A stretch of DNA of 64,000 nucleotides, from contig JASXTE010000002.1 in the NCBI GenBank assembly GCA_030280995.1, positions 16,684,683 to 16,748,682 of the forward strand. Reading direction: 5' to 3'. Position 1 is the first letter of the stretch. Every line of letters starts with the position of its first letter. The position numbers and the translations under genes were made by a program. The stretch comes from Hemileia vastatrix (taxonomy: Eukaryota > Basidiomycota > Pucciniomycetes > Pucciniales > Zaghouaniaceae). The notes beneath the pieces were generated by a model. It ran no database searches, had not been told where the DNA came from, and saw only the letters and a list, made by a program, of their open reading frames with translations. Shown in pieces: positions 1 through 8,977 of the stretch.

Positions 1-540
1 TCGAATCATCAAAATCTTGTACGACACGACCATTTCCTTGAAATTAACTTCAACCTCTAAATCTCCCTATAAAATTCTTCGAACAAATGATTCTTCTTTT
101 TCAAATTCTCTTTAAATCCTAATTCTGTTTTTTTTCTCTCTTTTCAACTATCTAAAATTCCTAAAAAATCAATAAACAACTTTTTGCAAATAACAAATTC
201 TTCTTTCATTAAATTCTCATTTCAAAAAACTCATCTCAATCACCAACCATTTGTTTCTTCTTTCTCTCTTCTCTTACATAAATTTTTCTTTTAAACTTAA
301 AACTTCCTTCAATTAATAACTTCTTTCTTTTTCTTTCTTTATTTAAATTTCTTCTTTCAAATTCTAAAAGCAAAATTTATTTAAAACTTTTCTCTCTCTC
401 CCAAATCTTATAAAAAATAATATTCACCTTAAATACAATAAAATAATACAAAAAAAATAAAATAAAATAAAATAAAACTAAATACAATTCTACTTTTCTA
501 CTTCTTTACATCTCTCCTTTTCATTTCAAATTTTTCTCAA
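1..540. other. No gene recognised; pyrimidine-rich AT DNA
   Basis: This stretch is rich in T and C tracts on the plus strand and has no reading frame of useful length. It adjoins the recognisable 3' end of a Gypsy-1 family element and may be an unrecognised part of it or an older insertion in it. I see no RNA gene, TIR or LTR here. Confidence 0.5.
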
Positions 541-1584
541 ACCAATCTTTTCATCTTCTCCAAAACTACCCTTATCTCCTTCCTGCATTTCTCAAATACC
601 TCCTCCTCTCCTACCGGAACCACCTCTCCAATCTCCAACAGTTCCTCTGCCACGTCGAAGGAAGCAGCGTCGATAATTGTATGGACCTCCCCACACAACT
701 CTTCTGCAAACCTAACTCGTCAATCCTGACGAGGCTTCTTCGACCACACATGGTCCAGCGTTTCCTCAGGTTCTTCGATTCCACCCGTGACCGGAGGGTT
801 CGCCTCAGTTGGCAAAAGCGACGCAGGTTCCCCAATTGGGTCTTCAATGGTATTCGATGTCTAAACAAGAACTCATCAGTAACCTCATCCCTAAAAAAAA
901 AAAAAACAACAACTAAAACTTACTTCGAAGATGGGGTCAGGTTCTAAGAACAACTTTGGAGCCACCTCTACCTCTGCTTCTCTCTCATCCTCGTCATCTT
1001 CAATGACCACCCGTCTTTTCTTGAGTGTCCGCCCTGGAACAGGGACTTCATCCTCATCTTCCTCCACCAATTCGTCGATCTCTTCTTCGACACCCCGTTT
1101 TGAACTTGTGGCCTGGGTTACCCAGGTTGTGATCTCGTTGTTAAGCTCCTTATTGTTCTCCCCCACCGATTGATCGTCTCCAACCGAGACATCCCAAATG
1201 TCTTTGACCACCTCTTTTGTTTTAGGGATCACCCAAAACTTGGTCTTGGTGAATCGTCGTTCAATCTCTGAGTTCTTTGTCAACGCATCGCACGCCACTT
1301 GTCGCCAATGGCAAAACTCGCATTTCTGGCGAGGGCCTCAAGTTGCCGTACTTTCAACACAGAAGTATTCCATAGCTTCACAAGCCATGCAAGCCTGGGA
1401 AAACTGCCGCGTAACGATTCCCCCATCCGCTTTAGGGTGTGGAGGCGTAGGTGTTGGAGTAGGACAATTCATTATAATGAGGAAATTAATAAATAAGAAA
1501 AAAAATATATATAGAGGAAAGGGAAACTAGTGTGAGAAGATGGCTCAAGCTCAACGGAGCTCGCGATTCTTATACCTGGGCATC
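541..1584 (+). pseudogene. Gypsy-1 copy B, decayed 3' internal end
   Basis: The plus strand matches the 3' internal part of the Gypsy-1 element at about 61020-62050. Shared blocks run from the proline/threonine/serine-rich tail of pol (TTSPIS, SATSKEAA) to a chromodomain-like stretch ending RGFFDHTWS, then to the 3' LTR at 1585. A stop follows the shared RQS stretch and the frame is broken elsewhere, so pol is dead. The reverse transcriptase and integrase of this copy lie outside the window or are lost. The opposite strand of the same interval carries the antisense two-exon gene described separately, so the two strands overlap as coding sequence. The chromodomain reading is tentative because the aromatic cage is not clear. 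Confidence 0.7.
720..1472 (-). pseudogene. Antisense Zn2Cys6-type gene of Gypsy-1 family, copy B (two exons)
   Basis: This is a spliced gene on the strand opposite the retrotransposon. Exon 1 runs 1472 to 924 (183 codons, phase 0) and exon 2 runs 860 to 720 (46 codons plus TGA). The intron (861-923, 63 bp) has GTAAGT, a TACTGAT branch-point-like motif and TTTAG. The N-terminus is rich in Pro and Thr (CPTPTPTPPHPKADGG). It is followed by six cysteines spaced CX2CX6CX12CX2CX6C, the Zn2Cys6 binuclear-cluster pattern of fungal transcription factors. A conserved IPKTKEVVKDIWDV block and an acidic Glu/Asp run follow. Codon 45 is TGA (1338-1340) where the sister copy at 61146-61949 has Trp, so this copy is broken. 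DNA binding or autoregulation of the element is inference. Confidence 0.7.
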
Positions 1585-2354
1585 TGTCACGCGCCACGTG
1601 ACACTCGAGGCAAAAGCAGCTCATTAAATCAATAATATCGAGTTCTAAATCTATACTCGAAGCGCAGAAAGCAATTCTCCATAGCAACTGCGATTCCCCT
1701 TTGTGTACTTACTATTCAACTGCGCTAACCTAAACTCTAAATCTAAATTAGTCAATCTCTCAATAGTGTGCCTTAGTCTCAATTTCAATAAGCAACGCAC
1801 AGTGCTATGATCAACGTAATAGTACATTAGTAGTTTTCATTAAAAGTTTGTTAATTAATTAAAAGGGGTAAATTGAGCATGGACGGATATTAGCGAAGAG
1901 GGTCTAAGTGTATGTTAGTAATGGTCTGTGGTATGGGAATGGTGCAATGAGAGGGATGTCAATGCGAGGAGGAATAAAGGATATAAAAGGGTTGGGTATT
2001 TGGTTCGATATTCCTTAGAATTAAATTATAAAACGTATTTACATTTAATAGTGGTAAAGTCTTTAAGTCAAATCATTGTTATTGTATCTTTCTTTTATTT
2101 TCTCAATAATCATTTCTAAATCCTAAATCTTTGATTATTGAGTTTCCAACCCTTCGTGAGATTTTAAGAATTCCTATTTCCTTTGAAACTATATTATAAC
2201 TCGTCTTGAACATACCTCAAACCTGTAGTTCTTACTTCGAGTGACCTTCAAATCACTTCCTTGAATCATTCCTCTGTGCTTCAAAGAAGTTTCTAAATCC
2301 CTCATATCACTTTCAGGAACATCCTCAACCTTGTGCGTAGGTCGTCCGGTGACA
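1585..2354 (+). repeat. LTR of Gypsy-1 family, copy B (3' LTR)
   Basis: This 770-bp LTR begins TGTCACGCGCCACGTGACA and ends CGTCCGGTGACA, giving TG...CA ends. It matches the LTRs at 34485-35292 and 62051-63123. The first 18 bases contain an inverted repeat, GTCACG..CGTGAC, around an E-box-like CACGTG. It is inserted in the LTR of the Gypsy-2-like relict that starts at about 2366. It lacks the MITE found in the LTR at 62051 and so shows the empty site. Confidence 0.88.
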
Positions 2355-2365
2355 TCATCTAATTA

Positions 2366-2728
2366 AAAATCATCAAAATTAACAAAATTATGAGAAATTC
2401 AAAATAATCAAAAAAATATTTTATAAAAATATTAAAAATAGAAGAAAAATAGTAAAAATTTCAGAAAAATTTCAAACGGTTCCAGAAACTCCTGACTATC
2501 ATTTATATTCAATGTTAAACCTATACTTGCATTTCTTGACTGATAAATATTCATTAAATGTTGACTCATAAAATTAACCCTTTTAAACAGTTTATAACAT
2601 CCATCCTTTCAAATAAAAATTCTATAAAATTAGATTGGATTTTCCAATCTTTATATTAATCTCCCAATATCCCTCCATAAATAAACCTTAGTACTGTACT
2701 AATCTTTAGGCTGCCAAATCCTCCCTCC
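2366..2728 (-). repeat. Truncated 3' LTR and polypurine tract of the Gypsy-2-like relict
   Basis: Positions 2366-2717 align with the end of the Gypsy-2 LTR (38520-38862). Examples are the shared AATCATCAAA and AATAGTAAAAATT stretches and the terminal TAGGCTGCCA against TTGGCTACCA. The next bases, TCCTCCCTCC (2719-2728), read as a GGAGGGAGGA polypurine tract on the minus strand, as in the intact element at 38863-38872. The outer part of the LTR is missing because the Gypsy-1 copy B LTR abuts it at 2354. Confidence 0.78.
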
Positions 2729-4317
2729 AATGAAGAATGTCCCCATTCTTAAATTTGCATATTTGATCAAACACATATTCATCTTCTCTTCAACCTCTTT
2801 AACCATCTACTCCAATCAACTCCTGAAAACCATTCTAACTTCATCTTTACCAACATCACTACAAAATGTCCTCAAAAGATCTAGCTTTCCCATGTGAACT
2901 TTGTGACAAATACCAGGTTCCTTGTCTCATCTCCAACCCTGATCTTCCTGGAAGAACTGCCTGTCAGTGTATGCTAGTATTAAAGTATGAATTAATAGTA
3001 AATATAAACGGTCCTACTACTTAATATTAAATGATTTATAGATTAAACCTCAGGGAAATACTAATAAACCTGTTATTCTCAATTGTTAACTCTCAATATT
3101 TGGATTGGTGCGGACTAGTGGTGGAAAATAGGCTAATAAAATTTAGTTATACACAGGAGAAAAAATGAGTGAACTAGACGTCTAGTTGTTTTTTTTGTCC
3201 CTGTTCAAGCCCTGGTTGTGATTCTTCTTGATACCTTGGAGTGACCCTGGTTGAGCCATTCCCCCCTTTCAATGTCTATAAAAACCCACATTATTAATTA
3301 TCCACTTTCTCCCTTCTTTCCATTATCCCTTTATTGCTTATTGTAACATTGTCTTCTTCCCTCTTTTTTACTTTTTCATTCCTTATTTTCTTATTTTTCC
3401 TCTAACTGCTTACCATTTTCCTTTCTTGGCTTGTTCTTTAGCACACAAAGCATTTTAACTACATATCTACTTACATCTTTACAATATGGAGATTCATTCC
3501 ATGTGAAAAAAGGCTTAAAGCACAAAATGAAAATATTTAAATTTTTCCTTTAATGTTGTATTTTAGAAATAATAGTTGGATGTAAATATGTGGTGACAAA
3601 AAATGAACAATTAAAAAAGTGAAATGATGGAAAAAAGAAAAAAAGACAGATTACCCCCACAGTTTTTATGATGTGTACTAGGGGAAAATTATGTTATGTT
3701 TGCATCACAGGTTACAAAGTCTTACAAAAATTTTAACATAATTCAGCCTACTCTGAAACGGTTAATTATTAAAGATAAATGAATGAAATAAAATGAAACC
3801 ATTTACAGGACACTATGTCATGTTTTTCTCTTTTTTGGCACAAGATCCCTACTCAAAGCACAAATGTGCAAAAACAACACCCCTACCCTATGTATTGAAG
3901 AACAGGACAAAATTACTAGATTTAAGTGGCCCAGTAATCAATGCAGTGACAGTCACTCACCATTATGATGATGAAAGGCAACTGGAGTTGAAGCTGGTGT
4001 AAAGGAGCATATAGCTTGAACAATATCAGCTTCAACTGAGACTCCACTATGTTAGCTAAGTGTTAAAAGCAATGCACAGTATTTTTCTCACTACTTGTCC
4101 AAATTTTTTATTCTCCAAAACTATACTCAAAAGTGAAAATTTGTGAAGGAGAACGAGCAATTTTGCTTGCCAATCTTAACTATGCAATATGCAAATCAAT
4201 ATTGAATATCCTTTTTTTTTGATACTGTTGATATAATATTTTCAACAACAAATTGAGAATTAAGTAAACACTATTTTGTAATTCCAATAGATAAATAAGT
4301 TAATATAATAATTGCAA

Positions 4318-4690
4318 AACCAATGAGCTATTCAGATTGAAAATCTAAGTAAAATTGGCTAAGGTATAGCCATTTCAACCTGACATGTGATTTTTGCTAA
4401 GAAGTGCTATATCTCACTCAAATTTCAAGCTACAATAATAATTTCAAGATATACAAAGCTTCATATAGTGATTCCGAATCCAATGAGCTAAACAGATTTA
4501 GAATCTAAGTAAAATTGGCTAAGTTATAGCCATTTTAACCTGTCATGTGATTTTTTCTAAGAAGTGCTATGTCTTGCTCAAATTTCAAGCTACAATAATA
4601 ATTTCAAGATATAGAATGCTTCATATAGTGATTCCGAATCCAATGAGCTAATCAGATTTAGAATCTAAGTAAAATTGGGTAAGTTATTAG
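4318..4690 (+). repeat. Tandem repeat, about 160-bp unit, 2.3 copies
   Basis: The phrase AATGAGCTA..CAGATT followed by AATCTAAGTAAAATTGG recurs at about 4320, 4481 and 4641. The units also share AGCCATTT, AAGAAGTGCTAT and ATTCCGAATCCAATGAGC. Copies differ by a few substitutions. The third copy stops soon after the shared start. No coding or structural role is visible. Confidence 0.8.
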
Positions 4691-5581
4691 GCTAATAGAA
4701 TTTATTTATAGCTAATATAAAGATAATATCAATTTATAAGGGCTTTTAAATATATTTGTATATGCTAATAATTATTTTATAATGTTTATTTGATGTGTAT
4801 TAAGTAAGTAATGTCCAATAACCCATCAAATTCTCCCTTACTTATAACAAAATCCACTGAAGTGCACAGACCTTCAATCCAGATGATGTCACTGCTATCC
4901 CCAGCAATTACAGAACAGTGAGGGCTCATCACCTCTCCATGGCATCCAATTCAAGAAGTTTCATTTCCCAGACCTCTAGTAAGGACCCTCCATCACAATT
5001 AATGATATCATAAACCCATACCATAAATAGAGAAAGCAGATAAAAGCAGATACCATAAAGAAACAGGTAAAATTACTCATCAAAAGTGAATTAAATGAAA
5101 CCCAAAGCATATAAAGGAACCAAACCAGCTTTCCAAGCCCCCAATATCATCCCCAAGAATCCATAATAACCCAATAATCATATAAAAACCCATAAATCCA
5201 TGAAAATCCATTGAAGGAAGCAGATTAAGTTGTCCAAACTGGATATATGTGCCTAAAAAGGTGTATATGCTTGTGTAGGAGTCGTGAGTCCATTGAATTT
5301 ATCCATATGACCTAAAAGAAGCATAAAAATAAAGCTTATAGTCTATTTAGAGGATTAAACCTGCATATAGACCTATATATACATAATATAACTGCATATT
5401 TCACTGAATATGAGGTTTATGCATACATATAAGCTTATGTATGTCTATAATTACTTAATATCACTTAAGATAAGTATATTATGACTACATGAGTACTTTA
5501 ATAAGTATTATAGGGATATGAATAAGCTATTTCAAACTTATATAAGTCATTTAATAGTGTAATAAATATATATATAAGTAT

Positions 5582-5842
5582 CACTACGCAATATAGGGGG
5601 TGGACTTGCTAGCAAGTCCTCAACCTGAACTCAGATGGAACTCAGATGGAACTCAGACTGAACTAATACTGAACCCATACTGAACTCTACTTGAAAACCC
5701 ACCTAAAACTTTTCTGCTGAGTGGTGTTCATCCCTGATTGTATGGTTCCTTTGTCAATAGCTCAATGTTTGTTCAATCTGTGGTGAATTTGAGTCCAAGG
5801 TTGCAGACTTGCTAACAAGTCCGCCCCCCGTATAGTGTGGTG
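5582..5842. mobile_element. CACTA-type MITE, 261 bp (full copy 1)
   Basis: It starts CACTACGCAATATAGGGGGT, and the reverse complement of its end starts CACCACACTATACGGGGG. The terminal inverted repeats are about 38 bp and imperfect. The flanks are TAT on both sides (5579-5581 and 5843-5845), a 3-bp target duplication. CACTA termini with 3-bp duplications are the hallmark of the CACTA/EnSpm superfamily. It has no transposase and is therefore non-autonomous. A second copy of the same length is at 62511-62771 and a truncated one at 30897-31058. Confidence 0.82.
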
Positions 5843-7249
5843 TATTACAATCATAATATTAACTTATAAGCTTAATTTCATTAAGGTAATATTTTTTTAA
5901 ACATAAGAAATACTCAGTCCTGGGGATACCTAGGCTGAAACTGCCTGTGATCTTTTCAGGCTTAAGAAAATCAAATGTAACCATCCAATTATTCCCTCCA
6001 GGACTAACATTTATACCGGACCAGCTCCTCTTCCTTATCCAGCCATTCCTAAAAAGAAACTTTCAAAAATACCCAACTTCTTCAGAAACATAAAGGCCAA
6101 AACAGCTTCTTAATCTAAAAATCCTAATCCTGAGCTTCCTCCTCTTTCTCAAGATCCTAATCCCATTATGCCAGGTTCTCCCTTCAGCTTTGCTGAAAAC
6201 TTATTTCCTGGCTCAAAGAGTTATTCCTTTATTAAATCTTTTTAAATTCATCTACTAGCTCAACATCAAACTAAGATTCAATTTCAAATCCTAAATTCTC
6301 TCCTAAGCTATTGAAATCACCAATAATGATGATGTTGGATGGGTGAAGATTGATTACAATAATCATTATCCAAAATTTCATAGATATCTCTTTCTAGACT
6401 TTTGTGATGATACAAAGCATAAATTTTTGACTTATTTTCAAGAACCCCCAGCTAATTATAATGAAGATCTTATGAAGAGAAGAATATTGATGCAAAGTTT
6501 TGATACTGATTTTGAAAGACTTCAAAGAGATTATTTATTTTGACTGTTCTTCTCTTCTTTGTAATTTATTACTCTAATTCTTTAGTGCTGATAAATGTTT
6601 TGTCCGGTTGATCCAATCATTTTCTATCTGACTTTAAATTGATATAATTTGAAATAAACTTTTAAATAAGCCTTATTTTCCTTGAGATGATTCCACTTCT
6701 GAGAGCAAGGTTTTAATCTCTTCAGACTCCCCTCCACAAATCTCTACTTTTTCACAGCATGAGAGAGTGGGCTCCTTACCCAATGAGCCAAATACTCTGA
6801 TTCCATTCTCGCCATAAGGTCCTCCAAGATTTAACCTAAATATTCTACCAATGAGACCCACTAATATTACAACTTTTATCCAGTTTCAATGATTCAGAAT
6901 CACAACTTTCAAATAAATTTCCAACCCTTTAAATCAATCAGAAAATTTTCTCAGAATTCTTCATATTTGCCAGACTTTCTTAGCACCTTTAATTTCAGCC
7001 TTTAAAACTCTTCACCAATAACCTTTAAATTTTCCATCTTTCTTTAACCCTAATGAAATAAGCTCATTTTATGACATCTTCATTTCCTGAAGTTAGTTGC
7101 ACCATATCCATCAATGACTGAGTTGTACAAATGAGTGAGTATCAGTATGAGTACTGATGAACCAGTGATAAGTTAAATATGACTGAGTTGATTATCCAAA
7201 TAGATTAAAATTCCCTTCTAAAAACCTTAGGGAACCAAAATTTTAATCA

Positions 7250-7640
7250 ATTTCCAGTTTATAGTCTTGGTGGACTACCCTTCTGCAAATCTCTACATAA
7301 ATTGTCCGTATAAAGAATGAATTGCCAGTTTATGGTCATAGTGGACAAAAGCCTTTTAGTTTATTCCAGTTTTAGGTCATGGTGGACCAAAAATTCCATC
7401 AATTGTATATTCTTGAAATTTTCTTCTTAAATATACGGTTTTAATTCTTGATGGACTAACAGATCCCATAGACATCCAAAATCTTCATAAGTATTCAGTT
7501 TAGAGTCTTGAAGTACTAACAGATCCATAATAGTTTCAAAAATAAAAAAACCTTGAAGAAATCTTGAAACCCAGCCAGTTTAAAGTCTTGGAGGACTAAC
7601 AGCATAACTTGAGATAGAATCCAACAGATATTGCACTCCA
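7250..7640 (-). repeat. Degenerate hairpin-repeat array of the Gypsy-2-like relict
   Basis: The plus strand repeats CAGTTTA(T/A)(A/G)GTC-N6-GACT at irregular 40-80-bp spacing, for example at 7255, 7325, 7367, 7497 and 7575. Further copies are at 8156 and 8419. The copy at 8419 has a changed but still paired stem (TACTC/GAGTA). These correspond to the array at 39535-41500 in the intact Gypsy-2. Confidence 0.75.
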
Positions 7641-8479
7641 TTAGACCCTGTTCCCTGTATAAAAATATTAATAAAGAATATAAAAGAAATAAAAGAAAAT
7701 TTAAAAGAAAATTTAAAATTTAAAATTTATAATTATTATTTGATATTAATATTGATTTTGATTCAATTTGATTTTTTTTTATGGATGTCCCCCAGACATT
7801 TGATGAGCCGTACCCCTGACATCATACCCACATCCAAGTGCACCTTGTTTGTGGGAGACACAGGAAATAAATTGAAAATAAAATATAACTAACTTTGAAA
7901 ATTTTTGAAAAACATAAGTAGCAAAATAGAGAAATGATTACTGAATGAGCTCCCTCCAATTTGTAAAAATGATTGGAGACCACCAGTGAGCATTATAACT
8001 GAAAACATTAATTTTTAATAAAATTTTGAAAAGAAAAAAAACTTCTACATAAAATTTCAGAAAACAAAATAGAATAAAACTAAAATAAATTATAAATGAT
8101 AAAATCTTGAATCCAGAATTAGAATGAGCATAGTCAGTTGATGTCTTATTGATCCAGTTTATAGTCTTAGAGGAATACCTATATGACATAAGAAAAGCCA
8201 GGATTTAACTAGAAACAGGGAAAATTTGGTAAAACAAATTGTGGGGTAATTCTGTATAGAGCAGCAAGCCCATCAATTACCTCCCAAACTTTCCAATATT
8301 TAATTTAGAAGGTTCCCCTGTGAACACTTCTTCTAAAAATAATTACATTCTATCATAAATCTTCACCATAAATTTTTTGACATTAAAATTCAATGATAGT
8401 ATATTTTAATGATAGTTGTTAGTTTATACTCTTCACAGAGTAACTCTTCTTAAAACAATAGTAGTTATCTTATCCTCAT

Positions 8480-8977
8480 TTTGGAGTCAGTTTTCAGAAC
8501 TCCTGGTGCCCCTAGGATAAAACCTCTTGACTTGGTCAGCAGCTACCCTCTTCTTCAACTCAACTCAATCCAACTCCTTTAAAACATATGAACCACCAGA
8601 AACCAGTTCCTTCACTAAATATGGTCCATTCCACCTTTCAACAAACATCTTCCCCCACTGACTTTCCGAACTCCTATTATACACCAAAACCATATCTCCA
8701 GCTTTCAAAGGTTTTCCGAGACTATGTGCCAACCAATTATCCCAAAAACTCACTGATTGATTTCTTATGTTCATCATTTTAGAATATGTCTTTTCTAAAG
8801 TTTCTTCTTTCTTTTCTAACTGGACCATTCTTGCACATAATAACTCTTCAGAAAATTTGACCGTATTCCAGTCTACTCCAAGATATGATTCAGCTTCTAG
8901 ATCAACTGGTAAAACCACTTTTTGACCAAAAACAAGTTCAAATGGTGAATATACAGTTGTCCTTTTGGAAGTGATTC
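8480..8977 (-). pseudogene. End of pol (integrase C-terminal part) of the Gypsy-2-like relict
   Basis: The minus strand encodes VLPVDLEAESYLGVDW, then LLCARMVQLEKKEE, a run of basic and acidic residues, and a stretch ending SGGSYVLKELD. It parallels residues of the intact Gypsy-2 pol after the integrase catalytic core (about 1320-1450), the region that includes the GPY/F-like segment (WNGPYLVKE). The frame is broken just outside, at 8918-8977 and below 8565. Only the 3' end survives, cut off by Copia-A at about 8977. Confidence 0.8.

Larger units (their letters stand above)
2965..5938. mobile_element. 3-kb insertion, class unknown, flanked by AACTGCCTGT repeats
   Basis: The 10 bp at 2955-2964 recur at 5939-5948 and bracket a block that splits the Zn2Cys6-type reading frame. 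Removing the block plus one repeat restores the frame, which supports a true insertion with a 9-10-bp target duplication. The ends are CAGTGTATGC on the left and CCTAGGCTGA on the right, and they are not clear inverted repeats. The interior holds no recognisable transposase; a 69-codon frame at 3793-4002 matches nothing I know. It includes a 160-bp tandem repeat and a later CACTA-type MITE. A Mutator-like non-autonomous element would fit the duplication length, but this is a guess. Confidence 0.5.
2866..6543 (+). pseudogene. Zn2Cys6-type gene, antisense to the Gypsy-2-like relict, split by a 3-kb insertion
   Basis: Translation from ATG at 2866 gives a short leader, then CELCDKYQVPC. After the insertion at 2965-5938 it continues with CDLFRLKKIKC. 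Together these have the spacing CX2CX6CX12CX2[F]X6C, the Zn2Cys6 pattern with the fifth Cys changed to Phe. A proline/lysine-rich stretch and SPFSFAENLFPGSKSYSF follow, then a block at about 6325-6543 ending FERLQRDYLF and TGA. A TAA interrupts at about 6112, and other stops and shifts occur before the last block, so this is a pseudogene. It starts about 150 bp from the 3' LTR of the relict and runs antisense to it, the same placement as in Gypsy-1. It could instead be a captured host gene. Confidence 0.55.
2366..8977 (-). mobile_element. Gypsy-2-like Ty3/gypsy relict (3' part only)
   Basis: The order matches the intact Gypsy-2 element read on the minus strand. The shared parts are an LTR end (to about 2717), the polypurine tract, a block around 6690-6850 matching about 39060-39240, hairpin repeats at 7250-7640, a block at 7785-7850 containing TTTGATGAGCCGTACCC, a shared block around 8190-8330, and the end of pol at 8480-8977. 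The pol homology stops at about 8977, where Copia-A begins, so everything 5' of late pol is gone. Unlike the intact element, this relict holds an antisense Zn2Cys6-type pseudogene between the 3' LTR and the hairpin array. It is old: pol and the repeats have many substitutions and indels. Confidence 0.8.

Noticed and set aside
931..1530. Serine-rich and other plus-strand frames opposite the antisense zinc-cluster gene (931-1173, 1198-1530)
   Set aside because: They mirror the acidic run and cysteine block of the minus-strand exon. The intron signals and cysteine spacing fall only on the minus strand.
3793..4002. 69-codon plus-strand frame in the 3-kb insertion
   Set aside because: No motif, no repeat of it elsewhere in the window and atypical composition; likely chance.
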